From JBCCXL01 sp039191605 (GTDB taxonomy: Bacteria > Acidobacteriota > Thermoanaerobaculia > Multivoradales > JAHZIX01): a DNA stretch of 64,000 nt. Made by a program: the position numbers and the translations under genes. This document shows, piece after piece, positions 1 through 8,343 of this stretch (positions are counted from its first letter, which is position 1; each line of letters begins with the position of its first letter). The stretch is from NCBI GenBank assembly GCA_039191605.1, contig JBCCXL010000001.1, positions 186,001 to 250,000 of the forward strand, given 5' to 3'. Under the pieces are notes generated by a model. It was not told the DNA's origin, did no database searches, and saw only the letters and a list, made by a program, of their open reading frames with translations.

Positions 1-167
1 AGTTCCGCGCGGGAAAAGACGCATTGCTCGGCTTCTTTATCGGCAAGGTGATGACGCTCTCCGGCGGCCGCGCCGACCCCCAACAGGTTCGACAGCTGCT
101 CCTCGAGGTGCTGCGAAAAAGCGACCCTGAAGCATCCGATAGTGCACCACAGGGAGGCCAGGCATGA
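1..167 (+). CDS. gatB: Asp/Glu-tRNA amidotransferase subunit B, C-terminal end (partial)
   Basis: The first complete codon is at position 3 and the frame stays open to a TGA at 165-167, giving about 54 C-terminal residues. The segment FRAGKDALLGFFIGKVM, followed by GGRADPQQV and RQLLLEVLRK, matches the end of the GatB/YqeY tRNA-binding domain of the GatCAB amidotransferase, which converts misacylated Glu-tRNA(Gln) or Asp-tRNA(Asn). The 5' part lies outside the window. The stop overlaps the ftsE ATG in an ATGA arrangement, so ftsE is probably translated from the same transcript. Only the tail can be seen, so the call rests on a short but characteristic motif. Confidence 0.8.
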   Translation, partial: FRAGKDALLGFFIGKVMTLSGGRADPQQVRQLLLEVLRKSDPEASDSAPQGGQA

Positions 168-1024
168 TTCGCTTCTTCAGCGTCGGGAAGCGATATCCCG
201 GAGGTCAAGTCGCCCTGCGGGACGTGTCCTTCCATATTCCTCGGGGGGAGTTCGTCTTCCTCACCGGAGCCAGCGGCGCCGGCAAGACAACCCTGCTCAA
301 GATGATCTTCCGGGAGGAAGTGCCCAGCAGCGGCCAGATCCTGGTCAATGGACGCAACGTCTCCTCCATCCCTTCCCGCAAGATCCCCTATTTGAGGCGA
401 TCCATCGGCGTGGTGTTCCAGGACTTCCGACTCCTCGAGCGCAAGACGGTCTTCGAGAACGTTACCTATCTCCCCCGACTCCTCGGCCACGACCGCAGCG
501 AGCAAAAGCGGCTGGCGGTGGAGGCACTGCAGCAGGTGGGCCTCGCCCACCGCCTGAGCGCGTTTCCGATGCAGCTCTCCGGCGGTGAGCAGCAGCGGGT
601 TGCCATCGCGCGAGCCTTGATCAACGAGCCGGAGCTGATCATCGCAGATGAGCCCACTGGGAATCTTGATCCTGACCTCTCCAGAGATATCCTCCAGCTC
701 TTCCAGGAGATCAATCGCCGAGGCACTACGCTGCTGGTGGCGACTCACGATCGCGACACCATTCACCGGGTTGGAGGGCGAATCCTCACCCTGGACGCGG
801 GCTCGCTGGCGGGGGATGAATCTCGCCTCGGCATAGGAGTTTCCACTGAAGACCCTGAAGAAGAGAGCGCTGACTCTGAAGATCCATCCATGACGGATCC
901 AGTCAGCAAGGATTCGCAGGAATCTCAGGAGCCTCAGGAGCCTCAGGAGGAACTGTCAGAGCAGGACGCGGTGTCCTGCAGTGAAGACACAGAGCCGGTG
1001 ATGACCTCCGAGGATCAGAAATGA
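164..1024 (+). CDS. ftsE: Cell-division ABC transporter ATPase FtsE with acidic C-terminal tail
   Basis: ATPase partner of FtsX in the divisome, linking ATP hydrolysis to activation of septal peptidoglycan hydrolases at the inner membrane. Walker A is GASGAGKTT (residues 35-43), the ABC signature is LSGGEQQR near residue 139, Walker B is LIIADEPTGNLD, and the switch His is in ATHDRD. The catalytic domain ends near residue 220, the usual FtsE length. A further ~65 residues are almost all Glu, Asp, Ser, Gln and Pro, with repeated QEP units, and resemble no standard FtsE part. The ATG overlaps the gatB stop, and the stop overlaps the ftsX ATG, so ftsE and ftsX are translationally coupled. The ATPase assignment is firm; the function of the tail is unknown. 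Confidence 0.93.
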   Translation: MIRFFSVGKRYPGGQVALRDVSFHIPRGEFVFLTGASGAGKTTLLKMIFREEVPSSGQILVNGRNVSSIPSRKIPYLRRSIGVVFQDFRLLERKTVFENVTYLPRLLGHDRSEQKRLAVEALQQVGLAHRLSAFPMQLSGGEQQRVAIARALINEPELIIADEPTGNLDPDLSRDILQLFQEINRRGTTLLVATHDRDTIHRVGGRILTLDAGSLAGDESRLGIGVSTEDPEEESADSEDPSMTDPVSKDSQESQEPQEPQEELSEQDAVSCSEDTEPVMTSEDQK

Positions 1025-1947
1025 CCTGGGGACAGGCTCTTCGCTATTTTCTTCGCGAGGCGAGCGTTAGCCTCCTGCGAAGCTGGAAAGTCAGCGTGCT
1101 GGCGGTGCTCACCATCGCGGTGAGCCTCTTTGTCGGCGGAGCGTTGCTGCTCCTCACCTCGAACCTCGCCCAGCTGGTCGAGGATTGGCAGTCCAGAGCC
1201 CGGGTCGTCGTCTATCTCGACAATACTCTCGAACCAGAGCAGATCCAGCAGCTACAGCAGGACTTACTCGCCGCAAGCTGGACCGAAAGTGTCGGGCTGG
1301 TGGACGGACCGGCGGCCACCGAGCGCTTTCAGCGCGCTTTTCCCTCGCTGGCTGACCTCGTCAGCGACTGGGAAGAAGAGCCGCTGCCGGCCTCTCTGGA
1401 GATCCGCCTCTCCGCGCAGGCAGAACGATCGGAGATCGCCCTGAGAAGCGATGAGCTGCGCCAGCTAGAAGGCATCGCTCAGGTGGACGACGATCGGGAC
1501 TGGCTGCAGCAGATGGCGGCCATCGTCACCATTCTGCGCGGCATTGGCCTGATTCTCGGTGCCATCCTTCTCGGCGCAGCGGTGTTCACCATCGCGAGCA
1601 TCATTCGGCTCACCGCCTATCTCTACAAAGAAGAGATCGCCATCATGCGCCTGGTGGGGGCCACTGAGTTCTTCATCCGTGGGCCCTTCTATGTCGAGGG
1701 CTTTCTGCAGGGTCTCCTCGGAGGCATCCTCGCCCTCGGTGGCCTCTACCTAGGCCATTGGCTGCTGGACGCCCCCGCCGAGCTGTGGGCTGAAGCGCTA
1801 TTTCAAGGCTTCCTGCCCTGGCGGGGACAGGTCTTCCTGGTCCTGGTGGGAGCCCTCGCGGGGCTCGCCGGTGCCGTGGTGTCACTGCGGCGGGAACAGC
1901 TTGGAGCCCCCCCGCCCCCCGCCGCTCCCGCACCTTCCGAAGACTAA
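1021..1947 (+). CDS. ftsX: Cell-division permease-like protein FtsX
   Basis: 308-residue membrane partner of FtsE. The N-terminus (about residues 20-46) is a transmembrane helix, followed by an extracytoplasmic domain (about 47-165) that normally contacts periplasmic hydrolase activators such as EnvC or coiled-coil proteins. Three more helices follow (about 165-195, 215-245 and 255-285) with the FtsX/MacB-type signature around YKEEIAIMRLVGATEFFIRGPF. The ATG sits in an ATGA overlap with the ftsE stop. The Pro/Ala-rich tail is short. Length and topology are typical for FtsX. Confidence 0.92.
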   Translation: MTWGQALRYFLREASVSLLRSWKVSVLAVLTIAVSLFVGGALLLLTSNLAQLVEDWQSRARVVVYLDNTLEPEQIQQLQQDLLAASWTESVGLVDGPAATERFQRAFPSLADLVSDWEEEPLPASLEIRLSAQAERSEIALRSDELRQLEGIAQVDDDRDWLQQMAAIVTILRGIGLILGAILLGAAVFTIASIIRLTAYLYKEEIAIMRLVGATEFFIRGPFYVEGFLQGLLGGILALGGLYLGHWLLDAPAELWAEALFQGFLPWRGQVFLVLVGALAGLAGAVVSLRREQLGAPPPPAAPAPSED

Positions 1948-2266
1948 AGCAGGACAATCTGGCCGGTCTCCTGCCAGGAGAGCTGCCCGAAGGGTACCGG
2001 TAGGCTGCGCTCCTGGAGCTAGAACTGGAGCTAGAGCCGCGCTGCGACCCGGTGGATGATCATCCCCAATCGGTCTACCAAAGGGGCTGCGGAGCCCGGG
2101 ATGGAAGTCCCCCTCTGCCCCGAACCCCGCAGAGCAGCGCCGAACTCTCCCGGAGAGCTAACGCCCCCTCGAGTCAGCACGAGTTCGCCACCCCAAAAGA
2201 AACGAGGCTCCCTCACGGGAGCCTCGAATTCGGGCTCAAAGCCCGGCGGGAGCTAGTGGCGAAAGA
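1948..2266. other. Convergent intergenic region between ftsX and a TPR gene
   Basis: No convincing coding sequence. It holds the rho-independent terminator of the minus-strand TPR gene at 2192-2226. Near 2020-2040 there is a short GGAGCTAGAACTGGAGCTAGA duplication on the plus strand, which looks like simple slippage. Nothing else is recognisable. Confidence 0.6.
2192..2226 (-). terminator. Rho-independent terminator of the TPR gene
   Basis: A perfect 10-bp inverted repeat (CGAGGCTCCC / GGGAGCCTCG, 2203-2226) has a 4-nt loop. Read on the minus strand it is followed by TTTCTTTT. It lies about 40 bases after the TPR stop codon. The U-rich tail is only on the minus side. Confidence 0.8.
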
Positions 2267-3421
2267 TCAGCCACCGCCCTCCAGGGCTTCCAGCTCGCGC
2301 TGCAGCCGCTCTTCCTCAGCCTTCAGTCGAGCGTACTCGGCTTCCTCGTCGTCGGCCTGCTCGTTGTGATCGCGAATCTCGATGTTGTTGGCCACACGCT
2401 GCTGACCAGCCTGGTTACCGCTCTGCTGGTAGGCCTTCAGTGCATCTTCGAGCTTCTTCTCTTTCTCGTAGACGAAGCCCAGCTGATCGTAGACCTTCTT
2501 TTTCTGGTCCGCGCTGGAGGCGAGGTTCATCGCCTTGGCGAGAACATCTGAAGCCCGGGCGTAGTTTCCGGCAGAAGTCGCCGCCTGGCTGAGGTAGTAG
2601 TGAGCCAGCCAGTCGTTGCCCTTCTTACCGACAGCCTTCTCGAAGGAGGCTACCGCGGCGCCGTAGTCCTTAGCACCGAGCTGCGCCTCGCCGAGGGTCA
2701 GGAAGTTGTCGAAGGTGCCGGCCCGGGAAGCCAGGGCCTGAGCGGCAGTGACGGCCTTCTTGTAGACGCCAGCCTTGCCGGCGCCGCGGGTCTCGCGGCC
2801 TTGGCGCATCAGCGCGTCGACGTAAGCCTCGCGGGCCTTGGTGTTCTTGCCATCGAGCTGGACTGCCTTCGCCAGAGCGTTCACCGCGGCATTGGTCTGA
2901 CCATCGTTGAAGGCGGCCGCACCGTAGCTAAACCAGGCCGCCGCGTCCCTGGGGTTGGCCTCCGCAGCGCTCTTCATGGCGGCCAGCGCTTGACCACTCT
3001 GGCCGCTCTTGTTGAGGGAAGCCGCCAGCAGCTTGTGGTAGATGCCCTGCTGAGCCTTGGGCAGGGAGCTAGGATTGATTCTCTTCAGCAGCGTCGCGGC
3101 GTCGCCATAGCGGCTGTTCTTCACCAGCGCGTTGCCCAGCTGAAGCTGGTAGCTCACGTTGTCCGGCTTGAGGTCATAGGCCTTCTGGAAGTACTGCAGC
3201 GCCTCGCTCTTACGGTTCAGCTTTTCCAGCGACTGACCGAGCCAGAAGAAGCCATCGGGCCATTCCGGATGAGTCTGGGTCACCTCTTCGAATTGACGGG
3301 CGGCTTCAGCGTAGTTCTTGCCTTTGAAAGCGTTGATCCCAGCTTCCCACTCCGCCAACAGAGTGGCGGGGAAAGCGATCAGCGCGGCCAAAATCAGGGT
3401 CGTGACAAGTTTCCTGCTCAT
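2267..3421 (-). CDS. Secreted TPR-repeat protein with C-terminal coiled coil
   Basis: 384 residues. The N-terminus (residues 1-23, ending ATLLA) is a signal peptide, so the mature protein is periplasmic or envelope-associated. Degenerate tetratricopeptide repeats fill about residues 25-330, for example the units beginning AEAARQFEEV, SEALQYFQKA and AAVASFEKAV. The last ~50 residues are highly charged (EEAEYARLKAEEERLQREL), which predicts a coiled coil. TPR proteins are scaffolds for protein complexes; the specific partner cannot be read from sequence. AAAGGAG precedes the ATG by about 10 nt. It lies downstream of the tonB operon but is separated from it by 467 bases and has its own terminator, so it is probably a separate unit. 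Confidence 0.85.
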   Translation of the reverse strand: MSRKLVTTLILAALIAFPATLLAEWEAGINAFKGKNYAEAARQFEEVTQTHPEWPDGFFWLGQSLEKLNRKSEALQYFQKAYDLKPDNVSYQLQLGNALVKNSRYGDAATLLKRINPSSLPKAQQGIYHKLLAASLNKSGQSGQALAAMKSAAEANPRDAAAWFSYGAAAFNDGQTNAAVNALAKAVQLDGKNTKAREAYVDALMRQGRETRGAGKAGVYKKAVTAAQALASRAGTFDNFLTLGEAQLGAKDYGAAVASFEKAVGKKGNDWLAHYYLSQAATSAGNYARASDVLAKAMNLASSADQKKKVYDQLGFVYEKEKKLEDALKAYQQSGNQAGQQRVANNIEIRDHNEQADDEEAEYARLKAEEERLQRELEALEGGG

Positions 3422-3888
3422 ATTCCAAAAGCTCCTTTCACTGCCCGAAGCCCAAGCGGTTGGGAACTTCGGCGCCCGTCGCTGAGTGGAGCGCGACGAG
3501 CGGATGTTTTGCCTATTCGTTATGCAAGGTAGCTGCCAGCAGGCAAAGTAGATTAGATCCTAGGGGTGAGGGACGTCGAAACTGTGGGGGCGAGGGAGAC
3601 TCGGGAGAGTGAGATGCTCGAATTGCGGTGCTCCCGTAGTGAGGGCTTCACGCTGCCTCAGAGTACAGGCCGTGGCGTAAGATGAGATTGCGCTGCAGCA
3701 TGTGACGAGTACACGGTTCAACTACCTGACTCCGGCTCCTATCCCTGCATTTATCGGCCTGATCGTCTAGACCTCAGATGCTGCACCTGAGTTCCTTGGA
3801 TCCCTCGCCGGCGAACGAGATCTCGGCAAAGCGCCCCGTCAGCTTTCAATGCATCGAGTTTCAATGCACCGAGCCCAGCAGGAAATCA
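3422..3888. other. Intergenic region upstream of the TPR gene
   Basis: 467 bases between the TPR start and the stop of the DUF4388 gene. Apart from the leader hairpin at 3445-3472 I see no coding sequence, tRNA or clear promoter consensus. It should contain the TPR promoter. Confidence 0.5.
3445..3472 (-). promoter_or_regulatory. Leader hairpin upstream of the TPR gene
   Basis: CCGAAG + CCCAA, loop GCGG, then TTGGG, a 2-nt bulge and CTTCGG form an 11-bp interrupted stem ending about 24 nt before the TPR start codon, between start and any promoter. It could influence mRNA stability or ribosome access. No riboswitch class is recognised. Confidence 0.4.
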
Positions 3889-4713
3889 TCACGGTGCGCT
3901 GAGAAGCGATTGCACCTCGGTCATCAACTCCTTGGCTTGGTTCGGTCCTCCGGTCGTGGACACGATCTTCTCCAGAGCGCGCACCAAGTCGAGCACCGCG
4001 TCGGCAGGACGTCCTGCAATGAGGACAGCCTCCGCGAGGCGAGCGTGGCGATCTACCTCGTCGAGCTCGGCCTGTCGTCCCTGGAGCTTCTGGCGAGCGA
4101 TGTCCAGCACCGCGGCAACCAGACCATTCAGCTGCTCATCATTCAGCTCCCCGAGGCGGTCCGTCGGCAACTGACTCAGGTCTTCTTTGAGGACGATGAG
4201 CTCGGAAGTGATCAGGCCATAGAGCAGCTTGCAAGCCTCGAAGGGGCTGGTATCGATGGCGATCGCCAGCTCTTCGATGCTTCGCCTCTCATCGATCTTG
4301 CTGATCACCTTCCACTCTTGAGGCGCGAGGGAAACTGAAGTCTTGGTCGCTTCGCTGGTAAATACCGGCACCAGGCGAATCGATGGAATGCGCTTCGACA
4401 GCACTTTCCATTCGTCGATTCGCCGCGCTGCTTCCATCAGCAGGTTGGTATTCGACTTCCGAACGGTGGTCTTCTCTGCACCTTCGGTCGGCGAGAAGAC
4501 GAAATTTCCATCCGTCCAGATGGCCATCTCGTAGACCGCCTCTTCGCCCTCCAGCTCGCCAGCGAGAGCATGAACGATGCGACCGTCCAGCAGATGAATC
4601 TCCCCGGACGATCGACCGTTGGTCAGGGAGAATTTCCCTGTTTTCCCCGAGACAGAGACCAGCTGAATGATGTCGGGTAGCGGAAGCTCTTTAAGCGAGC
4701 CTTGAAAGGCCAT
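3889..4713 (-). CDS. DUF4388 (PatA-like N-terminal domain) protein
   Basis: About 274 residues, starting MAFQGSLKELPLPDIIQ. This start is chosen because AAAGGA lies 6 nt upstream on the minus strand, and the longer reading frame upstream has no homology-like character. The first ~100 residues match the DUF4388 pattern: FQGSL.EL.LPDIIQL..., then GKTGKFSL, then GEIHLLDGRIVHA. Such domains are common in delta-proteobacterial and acidobacterial signalling proteins. The middle (about 140-200) resembles a winged-helix-like segment (WKVISKIDERRSIEEL), and the C-terminus is helical. It is the last gene downstream of exbB-exbD-exbD-tonB, 83 bases after tonB, so it may belong to that operon. No enzymatic motif is seen. 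Confidence 0.8.
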   Translation of the reverse strand: MAFQGSLKELPLPDIIQLVSVSGKTGKFSLTNGRSSGEIHLLDGRIVHALAGELEGEEAVYEMAIWTDGNFVFSPTEGAEKTTVRKSNTNLLMEAARRIDEWKVLSKRIPSIRLVPVFTSEATKTSVSLAPQEWKVISKIDERRSIEELAIAIDTSPFEACKLLYGLITSELIVLKEDLSQLPTDRLGELNDEQLNGLVAAVLDIARQKLQGRQAELDEVDRHARLAEAVLIAGRPADAVLDLVRALEKIVSTTGGPNQAKELMTEVQSLLSAP

Positions 4714-4796
4714 CGAATCCTTTCCCCGGAAGGACCCCTCGCAATGCAAATGGGCCCCGGTCGATGACCGGGACCCTTCCGGGCGCGGGGCTTGGC

Positions 4797-5534
4797 TTAC
4801 TGCAGCGTGAAGCTCACGGTCAGATTGTAGTACACCGAAACCGGCTTGCCGTTGAGGGTGGCCGGCTTGAACTTCCACTTCTTGATCGCCGTAACTGCAG
4901 CCTGGTCGAGCCCCATGGGCAAGCCCTTGAGGACCTTTACATTGGTGACATCACCTTCCTTGTCGATGATGGCCTCCACGATCACGACGCCCTGGATTCT
5001 CGCCTTACGGGCGATCTCCGTATAGGCCGGATTCGGCGCGCTCACCTTCACCGGGGCCTGGACATCTCCACCGACACGGATCGGCCCAGTGGGCTCCACC
5101 GGCGGCGGTCCGGCCGGCACGTCGAAGACGATGTCGCTATCCGGAATGTCGATCTCGGGCTCGATTTCATCTTCGATGCGAATCGGCTCCGGCTCGTCAG
5201 GAGTGGGATCCGGAATCGGCACCTTGCGGGACCGAGGCTTGGGAATCTCCTGCTTCTGAGGAGGCGGCGGGGGCTGGAAGCGCACCTGCTGCACCACATA
5301 GACCTTCGGCTTCTCCTGCTCTACCTCATCACCGGCATCCGCCTTCGGGAAGTAGATGAAGAGCAGAGCGGCGTGAAACACCACCGCAATGGCAAGGCCG
5401 AGCCAGAAGTTCTTGTTGTCCTGCTTGTCTTCATCGAGAAAGGCCAGGGTTGCGCCCAGCGCTTGCTCTCGGCGTAGCGCCTCTGCATCAGCAGCACTAG
5501 CGGCAGCCTTCGATGTATTCGTCTTGTCAGCCAT
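4797..5534 (-). CDS. tonB: TonB-family energy transducer
   Basis: 245 residues. Two adjacent ATGs exist; the second (5534) is 5 nt from AGGAGG and is preferred. Domain order: a cytoplasmic tail, one transmembrane helix (about 43-62, containing His54 where TonB proteins need a His), a Pro-rich and acidic periplasmic linker (about 80-150) and the TonB C-terminal domain (about 160-245) with NPAYTEIARKARIQGVVIVEA and KWKFKPATLNGKPV. It would carry proton-motive energy from ExbB/ExbD to outer-membrane receptors. It lies downstream of exbB and two exbD genes in the same orientation. No TonB-dependent receptor is in the window. Confidence 0.92.
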   Translation of the reverse strand: MADKTNTSKAAASAADAEALRREQALGATLAFLDEDKQDNKNFWLGLAIAVVFHAALLFIYFPKADAGDEVEQEKPKVYVVQQVRFQPPPPPQKQEIPKPRSRKVPIPDPTPDEPEPIRIEDEIEPEIDIPDSDIVFDVPAGPPPVEPTGPIRVGGDVQAPVKVSAPNPAYTEIARKARIQGVVIVEAIIDKEGDVTNVKVLKGLPMGLDQAAVTAIKKWKFKPATLNGKPVSVYYNLTVSFTLQ

Positions 5535-5554
5535 CATTGCCTCCTAGGAGCGCC

Positions 5555-5992
5555 TCAGTACCAGAAGCGGTCGATCTCCCGCTGAGTCGGGATCGTGATG
5601 TTCTTGACCTCGACTCCCTGATCGACGCCCTGGCGCAGGGTGTCGTACACCTGCACCATGGAGCCATAAGGAGCGGCTGGGTCGGGTCGGATGATCACCG
5701 GCTTGCGAGGGTTCCGCTCCAGCTTCGGAGCCAGGTAGTCGAGAACGGCATCGATAGCCATCGGCTCCTGGTCGACGATCAGGGCACCGTCCGGCAGGAT
5801 CTCGATGAGCACCGACTCTTCCTTCTCCACCACCGGCGGGTTGTCCTCTTCCTTCGGCAGAGCGAAATCGATTCCGCGAGTCGCTGCGAAGGTCGTGGTG
5901 AGCATGAAGTAGATGATCAGCAAGAAGGCGATATCCGCCATCGACGAGGTGGGAATCTCGTCGCTTACACTGTTCTTACGCGTGACTTTCAT
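5555..5992 (-). CDS. exbD: ExbD/TolR-family biopolymer transporter (second copy)
   Basis: 145 residues with one N-terminal transmembrane helix containing the motor Asp (Asp20 in SMADIAFLLIIYFML) and a periplasmic ExbD domain (about 45-140). ExbD/TolR pairs with ExbB/TolQ to form the proton channel that energises TonB or TolA. It is the second of two adjacent exbD genes, 38 bases after the first and 20 bases before tonB. The two copies share the N-terminal IPT.SMADIAFLLII motif but differ in the periplasmic part, so they may assemble as a heteromer. Confidence 0.92.
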   Translation of the reverse strand: MKVTRKNSVSDEIPTSSMADIAFLLIIYFMLTTTFAATRGIDFALPKEEDNPPVVEKEESVLIEILPDGALIVDQEPMAIDAVLDYLAPKLERNPRKPVIIRPDPAAPYGSMVQVYDTLRQGVDQGVEVKNITIPTQREIDRFWY

Positions 5993-6030
5993 GAAGGAAT
6001 CTCCAGCTGCGGGCCGTTAGGCGAGGCGCC

Positions 6031-6471
6031 TTAAGGAGCCGCTCCAGCATCGTCCACCGTCTCTTGAGCGGAGAGCAGGTAGATCAGCCGAACCTGAGCC
6101 TGCTTGAGGGCATCGATCACTTCGTCGATGTGGCGATAGGGGGTCTTCTCGTCGGACTTGAGCACGAACTCCTTGTCCGGCTGCACCGCTACGACCTCAC
6201 TGGCGAAGGAAATCACGTCCGAGGGACCCGGCACGACGGAAGCCATCTGCTCGCCATCGCTCACGCGAATCTGGCCGTCTTCGGTGACCGATACGTAGGC
6301 CGCCTTCTTGGGGATCTCTTGGCGGAGAACGGTCTTCGGCAACACCACCTGGGTCTTATCGACCTCGATGGTGAAGGTAAGCATGAAGAAGATAATCAGC
6401 AGGAAGGCGATGTCCGCCATCGAAGCGGTAGGAATGACCGCATCCTGCGTTTGACTGGCGTGTAGGTCCAT
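6031..6471 (-). CDS. exbD: ExbD/TolR-family biopolymer transporter (first copy)
   Basis: 146 residues. Asp20 within SMADIAFLLIIFFML is the conserved membrane aspartate that carries protons. The periplasmic domain (about 45-140) contains VLKSDEKTPYRHIDEVIDAL, typical of ExbD. It follows exbB by 90 bases and precedes the second exbD in the same direction. Two exbD genes behind one exbB is a recurrent arrangement in Acidobacteriota, Bacteroidetes and Myxococcota and points to a TonB- rather than Tol-type motor, supported by tonB downstream. Confidence 0.92.
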   Translation of the reverse strand: MDLHASQTQDAVIPTASMADIAFLLIIFFMLTFTIEVDKTQVVLPKTVLRQEIPKKAAYVSVTEDGQIRVSDGEQMASVVPGPSDVISFASEVVAVQPDKEFVLKSDEKTPYRHIDEVIDALKQAQVRLIYLLSAQETVDDAGAAP

Positions 6472-6561
6472 ATTCGATACGTCCCTTCAGGGTGAGCGCA
6501 CCAAGTGATCGGCGAAGCGCGTCACCGCCGCTCGACGTGGAGCGACGATGACGCGGCGGCC

Positions 6562-7248
6562 TCAACTCTTCTTAGCGGCGGGCGCCGGCGGCGCGGCGGA
6601 GTTATCGGCGGTGATGCCTTCGCGCTCCATCTGGGAGAAGGTCTCGAGCAGCATGTTCGCGGCGGTCTCAATGTCACGCACGAAGCGAGCGATGCGGCTC
6701 ATGAAGAAGTTGTAGAGGATCTGCACCGGAATGGCGACAGCCAGACCACCGGCGGTGGTGGTCAACGCCTCCTTAATACCGCTAGCAACCAGGGCGGGGT
6801 TGGAGAGACCCGCCTGAGCGAGAGCGTCAAAGGAGCGGATCATGCCGGTCACCGTACCGAAGAAGCCGAGCAGCGGAGCTACGTTCGCAACGGTAGCGAG
6901 CCAAACCAGGCCACGCTCCAGGCGCCCCATCTCGTAGAGGGCCGCGTTCTCCAACGCCTTCTCGATGTCCTCCTTGGGCTCGCCGTACTTGAGCAGGCCA
7001 GCCTTGAGGATCGAGGCGACGGGGCCACGATAGCGCTCGCAAACCTTCTTGGCTTCGAGAACGGAACGGTTGACGATCAGCGCCTTGCGGATCTCCTTGA
7101 GGAACTCACTCACGTTGATCTTGGCGCGCCAGAGGGCGATGAAGCGCTCCACCGAAATCGCCGCAGCGATCACGGAAAGAACCAACAGCAACCACATCAC
7201 CACGCCACCCTGTTCCATCAATTCCCAAAACCGGAAACTTTCGTTCAC
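6562..7248 (-). CDS. exbB: MotA/TolQ/ExbB proton channel protein
   Basis: 228 residues. The start is GTG, with AGGAGGAG about 7 nt upstream. One transmembrane helix lies near residues 15-35, and two more are in the MotA/TolQ/ExbB domain (about 105-190), with the signatures ATVANVAPLLGFFGTVTGMI and GGLAVAIPVQILYNFF. It is the channel-forming subunit of the ExbB-ExbD motor. As the first gene of the run ending with tonB and the DUF4388 gene, it probably lies just after the operon promoter in 7249-7798. Confidence 0.93.
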   Translation of the reverse strand: MNESFRFWELMEQGGVVMWLLLVLSVIAAAISVERFIALWRAKINVSEFLKEIRKALIVNRSVLEAKKVCERYRGPVASILKAGLLKYGEPKEDIEKALENAALYEMGRLERGLVWLATVANVAPLLGFFGTVTGMIRSFDALAQAGLSNPALVASGIKEALTTTAGGLAVAIPVQILYNFFMSRIARFVRDIETAANMLLETFSQMEREGITADNSAAPPAPAAKKS

Positions 7249-7798
7249 GACTTACTCCTCCTGTTTCGTTCCGTATAGACCCTAGGGGGAACGATCGAGT
7301 TCCCAGTTTTCGGTGAGCCGTTGGGTTTGCCCGGGTCCGTAGTCACTTCTTTGGTCATCGAACAGGCCGCGATCAGAGAACACTAACCACTGCGCCCGAG
7401 TCGAGATCTCTGTATTCGTGTTCTAGTGTAGAACTTTCTTGTAGAACTCTTCGTGTACGACTTTATGTAGTGTACTCGCTTCGTGCCGAACGATCTCGGC
7501 TAGCGCGGCCAAAAAGCAGATGAGATGGGCGGAAAAGTTGTTCCTCGTAATCATCCACAGCAAGACACGCGTCGTAACCCTAATTCATCGCAGACCGACG
7601 CGCACGGAAATTTCCGAGGAGAGGGTCAAAATGCTTCGGGGCCGAGGGGCGAGATGTTAGCACGGGCCCCAAGGTCGGTCAAGAATACTTCTGAACGCGA
7701 TAAACCTTTAGCGCTCAGACCTTTGCAGCGCCTCTACATGGCATCCAAGGGGTCTTCCAGAAGGCGCTGAATTGCCCATTACCGAACGATGCGCAGCC
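7249..7798. other. Intergenic region upstream of exbB
   Basis: 550 bases, lower in GC than the neighbourhood, between ruvC and exbB. I see no supportable gene. It contains a small inverted repeat GGGAAC/GTTCCC at 7287-7304 in the exbB leader and a direct repeat TGTAGAACT at 7427-7435 and 7440-7448, which could be an operator. The exbB promoter should be here, but I cannot pick a clear -10/-35. Confidence 0.5.
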
Positions 7799-8311
7799 TC
7801 ATCCGTCACCTCTCCCGGCCCCTCCCTGACGTAATCGCTCCCAATGCACGCGGCGAGCACCGCAGATCGCCACCGCCACAGCGTCGCTGGCGTCGGAGCT
7901 CAGATCGCTGAGATCCCGCCTCAACAACAGCGAAACCATGCGGGCTACCTGCTCCTTGGTAGCCCGCCCCGAGCCCGTTACCGCCTGCTTCACCGTTGCC
8001 GGGCTGTACTCCAAGATTTCGAGATCGCGACTGGCGAGCTCCGCCAACAAGGCCCCGCGGGCTTGAGCGAGGACAATCAGGGAACGAGCGTTGATGCCGT
8101 GGAAGGGCGTCTCTAGCACCGCGAGGGTTGGTTGATGCTCGTCCAGCAGCTCCCGCAGCCCTGCCGCCAGAAGCGCTAAGCGGGACGGTAGCTGCTTCGA
8201 GGCGGGCGGCGACAACCTGCCGAGGGCCAGCGGCACGAGGCGATCCCCCAGTGCATCGAGCACCGCGTAGCCGGTATGCCGGCTACCGGGATCTAGCCCG
8301 AGTACCCTCAC
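7799..8311 (-). CDS. ruvC: Holliday junction resolvase RuvC
   Basis: 170-residue endonuclease that cuts Holliday junctions with RuvAB. All four acidic catalytic residues are present at expected places: Asp7 (GLDPGS), Glu67 (LETPF), Asp140 and Asp143 (SSDASDAVAVAIC). The ARSLIVLAQARGALL and YSPATVKQAVTGSGRATKEQV segments are diagnostic. It lies 32 bases downstream of yebC in the same orientation, the widespread yebC-ruvC order. ruvA and ruvB do not follow it here. Confidence 0.95.
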   Translation of the reverse strand: MRVLGLDPGSRHTGYAVLDALGDRLVPLALGRLSPPASKQLPSRLALLAAGLRELLDEHQPTLAVLETPFHGINARSLIVLAQARGALLAELASRDLEILEYSPATVKQAVTGSGRATKEQVARMVSLLLRRDLSDLSSDASDAVAVAICGARRVHWERLRQGGAGRGDG

Positions 8312-8343
8312 GGCTCAGCACGGGCGAACGCAGCGAGGGCCGA

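Noticed and set aside
7525..7770. Possible small gene on the plus strand upstream of exbB
   Set aside because: Arg/Ser-rich translation with no family character and no ribosome-binding site.
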